From the NCBI GenBank assembly GCA_002429045.1, contig DIYM01000025.1, forward strand, positions 1 to 26,872: a DNA stretch of 26,872 nucleotides. The letters are read 5' to 3'. The notes under the pieces were generated by a model that saw nothing but the letters and a program-made list of their open reading frames with translations, did not search any database and was not told the origin of the DNA. This DNA comes from Phycisphaerales bacterium UBA6054. GTDB taxonomy: Bacteria; Planctomycetota; Phycisphaerae; Phycisphaerales; UBA1924. Both the position numbers and the translations under genes were made by a program. Below, in pieces: positions 14,453 to 21,272 of the stretch (position 1 is its first letter; every line of letters starts with the position of its first letter).

Positions 14453-15793
14453 TCAGCCGCGCTTGGCAGCGAGGCGTTGCTTCGTCTGATCGATGACCAC
14501 CGCGATGATGATCGCCGCACCCATCACGATCTGGTTGTAACTCTGATCGATCTTCAAGATCAGGATTGCGTTGTTGATCAGCTGGATGACAATCGCTCCG
14601 AGCACGGCGCCGATCGCGGTGCCCCGCCCTCCCATCAGCGACGCTCCGCCGATGACAGTCGCGGCGATGACCTGCAGTTCGTACGCGTTGCCCGCGTTTG
14701 TTTCACCCGATCCGTAGTATCCGATGGCAAGGCAAGCGCTCAGCCCGGAGAGGGCACCCGTGATGGTGTAGACGAGGATCTTGACTTTGCCTACCGGGAT
14801 GCCCGCGTAGCCGGCCGCGGTCTCGTTCCCACCGATGGCAAAGACCCGACGCCCGAAAACGGTCCTGCTGAGCACGAACCACCCGCACCCGGCAACCACC
14901 AGCATGAACAGGATCGGCACGGGCTGCACCCCGAAGAGCTCGGCTCTGAAGAACCCGCCAACAAAGGATTCCGGGAAGTTGCTGATCGATTGCCTGTTGT
15001 AGATCTCGCTGGGAAGGACGAGTGTCAGACCCCGCAGCGCGGCCATCATGCCCAGCGTGATCACGAACGGGTGCACACGGAGGCCCACGGTCATCGATCC
15101 GTTCGCCAGCCCGCAAAGGGCGCCGACCGTGACGCATAGAGCCAGCCCGATCGGGACAGCCAGGGCAACGCTCATATCGGCGGGCAACTGGGTGAGCACC
15201 ATCGCCCCGACAATGCCCGCCAGCCCGTAGATCGATCCGACGCTCAGATCGATCCCAGCCAGGATAATCACCCCGGTCATGCCCACCGCCATCACCGCGA
15301 TGAAACTCGCGTTGTTGACGATCAGCACGAGATTGGCCTTGTTGAGGAACGCGTTGACCTCGCGTTGTCGGCTGAGTTGGTTCGTGTCCGAGTCGTACCA
15401 CCAGCCGTCTTCCGTGAGGAAATCCGATGATCCGCCCGAGCCGTAGGTGACGCGGAACCCCCTGATCTCGGTCCGGGGCAGCGAGCCGGTGGGGCGTGCC
15501 ATCCCCTCGCCGTCGATCAGCATCACCGAAGACGTGCTGGGCACATCCGTCAGCGACTTGGGTTTGATGGGGTTCAACGCCCCGAACACGGTCAATCCCA
15601 GGCCCATCAGAAGGATCACCAGCACCAGCCCGGACTCCTGGTGGGCGAGGAGCCCGCCGAGCCCGCGGCGCTTGGGCGCCTGGGAGACCGGTTGTTCTGT
15701 CGGGTCGGTTTCGGTCACGGGTTCGTCCGGCTGCGGTGTGCGTGGAGGAGAGCAGCGTAGTCTCGGATCAGCGGCCGCGTGGGGGGCACACAT
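14453..15793 (-). CDS. Sugar ABC transporter permease, RbsC type, with a large extra loop
   Basis: Membrane channel of the CUT2 importer. The core motifs are clear: NNASFIAVMAVGMTGVIILA then GIDLSVGSIYGLAG, and later ATVIGGASLMGGRGTAIGAV and the loop ending in INNAILILKIDQSYN. About eight to ten helices are predicted. Between helix 1 (LVLVILLMGLGLTVFG) and helix 2 lies a polar segment of about 80 residues with GWWYDSDTNQLSRQREVNAF, where RbsC has only a short loop. The longest frame begins with ATG at 15793, 21 bases after the prepilin stop. A GTG at 15718 (VTETDPTEQPV) would remove 25 unusual Pro/Arg-rich residues. Neither start has a good ribosome site, and I favour the GTG. Confidence 0.9.
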   Translation of the reverse strand: MCAPHAAADPRLRCSPPRTPQPDEPVTETDPTEQPVSQAPKRRGLGGLLAHQESGLVLVILLMGLGLTVFGALNPIKPKSLTDVPSTSSVMLIDGEGMARPTGSLPRTEIRGFRVTYGSGGSSDFLTEDGWWYDSDTNQLSRQREVNAFLNKANLVLIVNNASFIAVMAVGMTGVIILAGIDLSVGSIYGLAGIVGAMVLTQLPADMSVALAVPIGLALCVTVGALCGLANGSMTVGLRVHPFVITLGMMAALRGLTLVLPSEIYNRQSISNFPESFVGGFFRAELFGVQPVPILFMLVVAGCGWFVLSRTVFGRRVFAIGGNETAAGYAGIPVGKVKILVYTITGALSGLSACLAIGYYGSGETNAGNAYELQVIAATVIGGASLMGGRGTAIGAVLGAIVIQLINNAILILKIDQSYNQIVMGAAIIIAVVIDQTKQRLAAKRG

Positions 15794-15814
15794 GATCGTT
15801 CGGTCCGATCGTGA

Positions 15815-16828
15815 TCAGTCGATCACCCGCATGAACGTGCTCCGGTCCGGGTTGAAGAGGTTGATGCTCTTGCCTTCGGTGCGGAGTTCGCGGGCCAGTT
15901 CGGGGTTCTGACGCTCGACATCGCGGGGGTTGGCAAAGAACGTGCGCTGCGGGTTCTGGGTGATGAACTCGACGTGCCCGTCGGAGAAGACGAAGTAGCC
16001 GCCCTCGTCCCCGTGGTTGTCGATCTCCCCGTATCCGGTCGCCGGGTTAAAACCGACCTCGTCGAGCACCGACTGCGGCTCCTGACCGTTTCCGGGCTGG
16101 TCGTTCACCCAGTCGTACCCGTAGAAGGCGTTGACGGAGATGTCGTTGGTGTTCGTCTCGTCACCCCAGATCACCGGCGAGGTGAGCACATCGGGATCGA
16201 TCGGTCGCAGCCCGGCGAAGTACAGATAGCTGATGTTGTACGAGATCACGTCCTGTGCGCTCGCGGGGGCCTGGGGGACCTTCCCGACCCGCCCGCTGAA
16301 GCTGTACCGCCGATCCTGAACCTGGGGGCCGACGCCGAAGTAGTTGTCCTCGCGGTCGAGCGGGCAGGTGAGCACCTCGAACGAATCGATGTACGACGCC
16401 AGCAGCGGTTGGTCGGAGCCGTTGGGGTACTCCCCGATCCCGATGCCGAAACCGCCCCCCGTGTAGCCGCGGTCTCCGGTGGGTGCCGCGTCCGATCCGT
16501 TGAACTGCGCGTCTCCGACCTGGAACAGGCTGAACAGGCCCGCCACCCCACCGATGCTCCCCTGGAGGCGCATCAACTCCTCCCGGTCCACGCGCGTCCG
16601 TGCCGCCGGCATGACCGGAAACCAGTCCCGGAAATCGTGCCCGTACTGGATCATCGCGGTGCCGACGCCGCGGTTGTTGGTCTGGCACTTGAGCGCTTGC
16701 GCGGTCTCCCTGGCTTTTCCGATCGCGGGCAGAAGAATGCCGATGAGCAGCGCGATGATCGCGATCACCACGAGCAACTCGATAAGTGTGAAACCGCCTT
16801 CGCGGTGACGGGCGCGGTGGTCTTTCAC
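15815..16828 (-). CDS. Prepilin-like protein (type II secretion/pseudopilin N-terminus)
   Basis: The 337-residue product has a type IV prepilin leader: a short basic leader ending GG, then FTLIELLVVIAIIALLIGIL with Glu at mature position 5. A prepilin peptidase would cut before Phe and methylate it. The globular part contains VLTCPLDRED and ends near YFVFSDGHVEFI, the DGH motif typical of the large prepilin-like families of Planctomycetota. The start is the GTG at 16828, with GAGGGA six bases upstream; an ATG at 16918 would add 30 residues without a ribosome site. It directly precedes the sugar ABC operon (21 bases), so it may be co-transcribed with it. Whether it forms fibres or serves as a surface protein is unknown. 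Confidence 0.88.
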   Translation of the reverse strand: MKDHRARHREGGFTLIELLVVIAIIALLIGILLPAIGKARETAQALKCQTNNRGVGTAMIQYGHDFRDWFPVMPAARTRVDREELMRLQGSIGGVAGLFSLFQVGDAQFNGSDAAPTGDRGYTGGGFGIGIGEYPNGSDQPLLASYIDSFEVLTCPLDREDNYFGVGPQVQDRRYSFSGRVGKVPQAPASAQDVISYNISYLYFAGLRPIDPDVLTSPVIWGDETNTNDISVNAFYGYDWVNDQPGNGQEPQSVLDEVGFNPATGYGEIDNHGDEGGYFVFSDGHVEFITQNPQRTFFANPRDVERQNPELARELRTEGKSINLFNPDRSTFMRVID

Positions 16829-17746
16829 GATGTATCCCTCGTGGCCGGTATAAAAACCGGCGTTGTGATTGCGGCCTTTCGGCCTGTCCCTCGGATGGGA
16901 GTGTAAAGGATGCCGCACGCCCCAGTCAACCGAATGTGCTTTCGTGATCGGCTCCAGGATCGGTCCCCGGACGCGATTGCTTGCAGGCCTCTGGCGTCAG
17001 CGTAGATTTAAGTGCTTATGTCAAAGTGGGTTAAGTCTTTGGGCCTTTCCGGTTTTCTCGTCACGGCTTTGTTGATCACCCGGTCGCTTTTCGACCTGGA
17101 TCGAGCATGCGCACCGGCAGCGGTGTGCGTTCCGTCGATGGGTGGGGCGTCGCGGTGGGGGGCATGGTCTGTGCGGAGCGGTCACTGAAGACGGCGGTGC
17201 ACGGTGCTGCCGGGCTGGCGGTGATCAGCAAGAGCGATGAGTGCCTGCGGCCCGCCGCCGAAGATGCAGCAAGCGATGCCGAGCGGCCCGCCGGAGGGGG
17301 GCGGCGTCTCCGGGCGAGCCCGAACTGCGGTGATCCCTGCCTCGATGTTCGCGGGGAGACGGCATGGTCGCGTCAGGCATCCGTCAAGACCATGGGGCTT
17401 TGTGGTCAGCGCGTCCGGCTCGGACTGGGCGCGTGGCGCCCACGCTCGGGCCGGCATCGGGGCCGAGAGCACGCGATCGCTATTCGCCAAGAGGGGCCGG
17501 GGGCCCTCTGGGTCGCGTGCGCGTGGGCCGTGTGGGGGCGTGGGTGTGCCAGTCGTCCGATCGGAGGGCATGGCATCACCGATAATTCCCCTGCAAGGGG
17601 TGTTTCTGGTGTGAGAAAGGAGAATCGTGCTCGAAGTCGGAAATTGGTTTCGCTATGCTGGGCTGGGTCGTGATCCTGAAGAGGACCGGCCCATTGAGGA
17701 TTCGCGCGGGCATAAGCCCGCTTATCAGACACGAGGGAGACCAATC
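16829..17746. other. Long non-coding intergenic region between divergent genes
   Basis: No convincing gene is seen in 918 bases. Frames here (about 100-190 codons) have Arg/Gly/Pro-rich, shadow-like composition and no ribosome sites. Contents include the prepilin leader with two hairpins (16844-16861 and 16873-16884), and an AT-rich island at about 17003-17060 with two TTAAGT copies (17008-17013 and 17031-17036). An 11-base GCGGCCCGCCG occurs twice near 17248 and 17284. CCCCT-GCA-AGGGG lies near 17587-17599, and a GCGGGC-ATAA-GCCCGC hairpin is at 17706-17721. I found no match to tRNA, RNase P RNA, tmRNA or 6S RNA landmarks. A small RNA or a complex promoter region is possible. Confidence 0.55.
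16844..16861. promoter_or_regulatory. 18-bp palindrome in the prepilin/ABC operon leader
   Basis: GCCGGT (16844-16849), ATAAAA, ACCGGC (16856-16861) form a perfect dyad 15 bases upstream of the prepilin start codon and next to its ribosome site. A second hairpin, GGCC-GAAA-GGCC on the minus strand, lies at 16873-16884. An operator or an mRNA leader stem would both fit. Confidence 0.4.
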
Positions 17747-19795
17747 ATGAGTATCTGTCGAGTGGCGACCGCCACGACTATCGCTGTTCTTGCGGGCGTT
17801 GCTGCCGCCCAGCCGACCGTCGACGGCGCGTTCGATCCGGGCACGGAAGGCGGTTTCTACAGCGGGACCATCTGGGTGAACAACGTGCCCACCGGGTTCG
17901 GCGACAACTCCGCCGGGCTCTTCACGGGCGGGAACTTCGGCGACCCGGAGAACGTCCAGACCGGCATCGAACTCCGCATCCCGCTGAGCGCGCTCGGCCT
18001 GTCCGGGAGCGAAACCATCCGCGTCGCCGGCTGGGTCAGCTCGGGCGATCGCTCGTTCAAGTCGAACCAGATCGTCGGTTCGCTGCCGGTCGATACGCCC
18101 AACCTCGGCGGCGCCCAGGACTTCAACGCGGCCCCGCTCGACGGCACGCAGCAGTTCATCAGCGTCGATCTCTCGGGCGTCGCGTCCGGGGCGGCGTCCG
18201 TGGACGGCTCGCTCACCGGCGACACCTACACCCGTGTGTTCCTCCAGCAGAACTACACCGGCTTCGGGAACGAGACCGACGGCACCGTCGACGGCTCGGG
18301 TCCCAACGGTGGCGGTTCCGAGATCGACGCCATCTACATGGCGATCGACGGTGGCGAGCTCTACATGATGATCGCCGGCAACCTCGAGACCAACGGCAAC
18401 GGGCTTGATCTCTACATCGACACGGGCGCCGCGGGCGGGGACGCGACCCTCACCGGGGCGTCCGGCCCGGGCGGCTTCGTCGTCGACGCGCAATCCGGGC
18501 AGGTGTTCGATGCCGGTTTCGCCGCCAACTATGTCCTGTCGATCGATACTTTCGATGACGACGGGGACGGGATGACCGTGAACGTCCCCCGCGTGTTCTT
18601 CGGTGACATCAACAGCGGTGTCGACCTGCTCGGCAGCCTCGCCGGTTACGGTGCAGGGAACGCCGGGGCGCTGTCCGGTGGGGACGTCGGCGTCCCCAGC
18701 GTCGACATGGGGTATGACAACTCGAACACGGTCGGCGTCGAGGGCAACCCCGCCGAGCCCACGCCGGTGTCCCCCGACGTCGATTGGGCGTACGGCTCGG
18801 AGTTGAACAACGTCCGGACGTACCTCGACTCCGACAACAACCGCCTCTATGTGCTCATCGCGGGCAACATGGAGGTCAACTTCAACAAGCTCCAGCTGTT
18901 CTTCGATGTGGCGCCCGGCGGTCAGAACGTGCTGCTGGATTCCAACGTGGACATTTCGTTCAACGCCATCAACAACCAGGCCGGTCTGACCTTCGATACC
19001 GGGTTCGAGCCCGACTACTGGATGGCGATCAACACCGGCGTGGACGGCGGCACCAACGATGACGTCCGCTTCACCGACACCTCGATGCTCCGCACCAACG
19101 GCGCGGCGATCGATCCGTTCTTCGGTGCCATCACGGACTTCGGCGCGACCTTCGGGGGTGATGTGGCTCTCATCGATTTCTCGGGTCCGCGTCTCGACCA
19201 GCAGGACGGCACCCTCGGCTCGATCTTTACCGAGTTCGCCCCGCGACTCGTTTCGGACGAGTTGGCCGCCAACGGCGTTGTGACCACAGGGATCCCGGGG
19301 CTGATCGAGATCGCGTTCGACAACTCGAACGTGCTCGGCGTGACCGACTCCGACGCGTCCGGCGCGGGCGCGGTCAACACCGGCATCGAGCTCTCCATCG
19401 ATCTGGACGAGCTCGGCTGGGACGGCTCGCAGGACATCCTGATGGCGGGCTGGATCACCAACAGCGGCTTCGATTTCTACTCCAACCAGGTTCTCGGCGG
19501 TCTCCCGGACGGCTCGGAGAACCTCGGTCCGCGTGACACCGACGGCGACGGGACGACCGACTTCGACTTTAACACCATTGCCGGCGACCAGTTCATCAAC
19601 CTCTCGGACACCTCGGTCCCCTGCCCGGCCGACCTGGCCGCACCGTTCGGGACGCTGAACTTCTTCGATATCGCGGCGTACATCGGGCTGTTCAACGCGG
19701 GCGATCCCGTCGCGGACTTCGCTGCCCCGTTCGGCGCGCTCAACTTCTTCGACATCGTTGAGTACATCAACCAGTTCAACGCCGGCTGCCCGTGA
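17747..19795 (+). CDS. Large secreted repeat protein with C-terminal GC-type dockerin
   Basis: Function unknown. The 682-residue product has a signal peptide (about 1-22, ending GVAAAQ), an acidic Gly/Asp/Asn-rich extracellular body, and a two-repeat dockerin (626-682) ending NAGCP. Internal duplications are visible. Block A (about 70-142, TGIELRIPLSALGLSGS) recurs at 542-622 (TGIELSIDLDELGWDGS). Block B (about 196-330, ELYMMIAGNLETNGNGLDLY) recurs at 357-532 (RLYVLIAGNMEVNFNKLQLF), each ending in DNSN. The mature chain has only two cysteines, both flanking the dockerin. The start is the ATG at 17747 with GAGGGAGA upstream. A GTG at 17627 with AAGGAG is in frame and would add 40 residues ahead of the signal. 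A strong terminator follows. Confidence 0.9.
   Translation: MSICRVATATTIAVLAGVAAAQPTVDGAFDPGTEGGFYSGTIWVNNVPTGFGDNSAGLFTGGNFGDPENVQTGIELRIPLSALGLSGSETIRVAGWVSSGDRSFKSNQIVGSLPVDTPNLGGAQDFNAAPLDGTQQFISVDLSGVASGAASVDGSLTGDTYTRVFLQQNYTGFGNETDGTVDGSGPNGGGSEIDAIYMAIDGGELYMMIAGNLETNGNGLDLYIDTGAAGGDATLTGASGPGGFVVDAQSGQVFDAGFAANYVLSIDTFDDDGDGMTVNVPRVFFGDINSGVDLLGSLAGYGAGNAGALSGGDVGVPSVDMGYDNSNTVGVEGNPAEPTPVSPDVDWAYGSELNNVRTYLDSDNNRLYVLIAGNMEVNFNKLQLFFDVAPGGQNVLLDSNVDISFNAINNQAGLTFDTGFEPDYWMAINTGVDGGTNDDVRFTDTSMLRTNGAAIDPFFGAITDFGATFGGDVALIDFSGPRLDQQDGTLGSIFTEFAPRLVSDELAANGVVTTGIPGLIEIAFDNSNVLGVTDSDASGAGAVNTGIELSIDLDELGWDGSQDILMAGWITNSGFDFYSNQVLGGLPDGSENLGPRDTDGDGTTDFDFNTIAGDQFINLSDTSVPCPADLAAPFGTLNFFDIAAYIGLFNAGDPVADFAAPFGALNFFDIVEYINQFNAGCP
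19622..19795 (+). repeat. Tandem 27-residue GC-type dockerin repeats
   Basis: Encodes Cys626 to Pro682. Repeat 1 (residues 628-654) and repeat 2 (656-682) are both of the form ADxAAPFGxLNFFDIxxYIxx followed by FNAGxP. Both loops are 13 residues long and lack the Asn and Asp calcium ligands of ordinary dockerins. Cysteines sit just before repeat 1 and at the penultimate residue. Confidence 0.88.
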
Positions 19796-19827
19796 TATCG
19801 GCAACCGTGTGAACCCATGTTCTGGGG

Positions 19828-19855
19828 AACGCCCGCGTGAGAACGCGGGCGTTTT
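19828..19855 (+). terminator. Intrinsic terminator after the dockerin repeat protein
   Basis: AACGCCCGCG (19828-19837), loop TGAGAA, CGCGGGCGTT (19844-19853) form a perfect 10-bp stem; its end gives the run TTTT (19852-19855), followed by CCTT. It lies 32 bases after the stop codon and separates this gene from the esterase gene. Confidence 0.85.
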
Positions 19856-19903
19856 CCTTGCGATCCGCGTACCATCACACGCTCAACCCAAGCGGAGTCC
19901 GAC

Positions 19904-21223
19904 ATGCTATCAATCGTCTCAAGGTTTCTCGGGTGTTCATCGCTGGTCGCCGCGTTCGCGTGCGGGCTCGCCGGTGCGTCCGCCGATCCGGCGTCCCAAT
20001 CGGAGCCTGATATGGTCCAGCCCGAACTGCTGCCCCAGGGCTTCGTCATTATCGTCGAGGATCTCCCGCGTGAAGCGACTCAGGATCAGCCGATCTATCT
20101 TGCTTCGAGCATCAACGGGTGGAACCCCGCCGATCCCCGCTTTGTGCTCACGCCTCGCTCGGACACCCGCTGGCAGATCGTGATAGACGAGGTGCCGCCG
20201 AACACGACCGTCGCGTTCAAGTTCACGATGGGCGGTTGGGATCGTGAGGAACTGGACGGCAGCGGCAACTCGATCGCCAACCGCTCGTTCCCCAAGGTCG
20301 ACCGCTCGAAGCTCGGGCCGAACGAGCGCCCGGTGCTCGAGTTCCGGGTGCCCGAGTGGCGGGTGCCTGTCGCTCTCTCCGAGCAGGTGCGCCGGTCGGG
20401 GCGATACCGCAAACTCGACGTCACGGGCGACGCCCGGCGTCTCGAGATCCGCGGCGGCGCGGGCGGGGCCGAGAGTTCGATGCGTGACGCCGTCGTCTGG
20501 CTGCCGCCGGGTTACACAGACCCCGTCAACGCGGGCCGGGACTACCCCGTGCTGTACATGATGGACGGGCAGAACGTATTCGAGCGGCCCGATGGCGTGC
20601 CGGGCGAGTGGAACGCGGACGAAACGGCGCAGCAGCTCATCGAGTCTGGAGAGATCGAACCGGTGGTGATCGTCGCGATCCCGCACGCCGGGGAGCACCG
20701 GCTCGGCGAGTACCTGCCGGTCGGGCAGATCCAGGGGCACGCCGGTGACGGCGCGGCGTTTGTCTCGTGGCTCCGCCGAGAGGTCATGCCCCGGGTTGAG
20801 CGGTCCTTCCGGGTCAAGACCGGGCCCGAGCACACCGCGATCGGGGGTGCGTCGCTCGGCGGTGCCATCTCGCTCTACGCTTCGACCCGCCATCCCGACG
20901 TCTTCGGCAAAGCGATCGTCGAGTCGCTGCCGATGCTCTACGACAACGGGAAGGCTACCCGGGACTACCTCGACTCCGTTGCGGCCTGGCCGGGGAGGGT
21001 CTTCGTCGGCATGGGCGGGCGTGAGGTGGGCGGCAACGACCGGGATCGGGAGCGCAACGGGGCGTACGTCGCGTGGGCCGAGGAGATCGATCGGCGGCTC
21101 GCCGATGCCGGGCTGGGCGATGACCAACGCATGCTCGTCATCGATCGCGACGCGGGCCACAACGAGATCGCGTGGGGCGAACGGTTCCCCGAGGCCCTCA
21201 GGTTCCTGTTCCCGGCCGAGTGA
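19904..21223 (+). CDS. Secreted esterase with N-terminal starch-binding-like domain
   Basis: The 439-residue product has a signal peptide (about 1-28). A beta domain (about 45-130) follows, with YLASSINGWNPADPRFVL and VAFKFTMGGWDREELD, closely resembling CBM20/CBM48-type glucan-binding modules. An alpha/beta-hydrolase of the esterase D/enterochelin-esterase type comes next (about 165-439). Its features are VWLPPGY, VLYMMDGQNVF, the nucleophile elbow GGASLGG with Ser317, and a likely catalytic His419 in DAGHNEIAW. It probably removes acyl groups from, or close to, a polysaccharide; the real ester is unknown. The ATG at 19904 has GGAG eight bases upstream. It sits between a terminator and a 20-bp palindrome, so it is likely monocistronic. 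Confidence 0.9.
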   Translation: MLSIVSRFLGCSSLVAAFACGLAGASADPASQSEPDMVQPELLPQGFVIIVEDLPREATQDQPIYLASSINGWNPADPRFVLTPRSDTRWQIVIDEVPPNTTVAFKFTMGGWDREELDGSGNSIANRSFPKVDRSKLGPNERPVLEFRVPEWRVPVALSEQVRRSGRYRKLDVTGDARRLEIRGGAGGAESSMRDAVVWLPPGYTDPVNAGRDYPVLYMMDGQNVFERPDGVPGEWNADETAQQLIESGEIEPVVIVAIPHAGEHRLGEYLPVGQIQGHAGDGAAFVSWLRREVMPRVERSFRVKTGPEHTAIGGASLGGAISLYASTRHPDVFGKAIVESLPMLYDNGKATRDYLDSVAAWPGRVFVGMGGREVGGNDRDRERNGAYVAWAEEIDRRLADAGLGDDQRMLVIDRDAGHNEIAWGERFPEALRFLFPAE

Positions 21224-21248
21224 GCGGGCTGACGGGACGGATCGCCGA

Positions 21249-21268
21249 GCCGCCCGGCGCCGGGCGGC
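21249..21268. terminator. Perfect 20-bp palindrome between convergent genes, probable two-way terminator
   Basis: GCCGCCCGGC (21249-21258) is followed directly by its reverse complement GCCGGGCGGC (21259-21268). It lies 26 bases after the esterase stop and five bases before the convergent symporter stop. There is no T-run, so efficiency as an intrinsic terminator is uncertain. Confidence 0.55.
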
Positions 21269-21272
21269 CCGC

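Noticed and set aside
12261..14489. Plus-strand frame of about 742 codons opposite the ABC ATPase and binding protein
   Set aside because: The minus strand encodes intact Walker and lipobox motifs, so the plus frame is a high-GC shadow.
16981..17100. Replication origin or DnaA-box cluster in the AT-rich island
   Set aside because: No TTATCCACA-like boxes were seen, and no replication gene is nearby.
17107..17673. Possible 188-codon gene in the long intergenic region
   Set aside because: Composition is Arg/Gly/Ala-rich like the shadow frames, overlapping frames on both strands are equally open, and no ribosome site precedes it.
17576..19804. Minus-strand frame of about 742 codons opposite the dockerin repeat protein
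   Set aside because: The plus strand has a signal peptide, repeats and a dockerin; the minus product is Val/Glu/Arg low-complexity.
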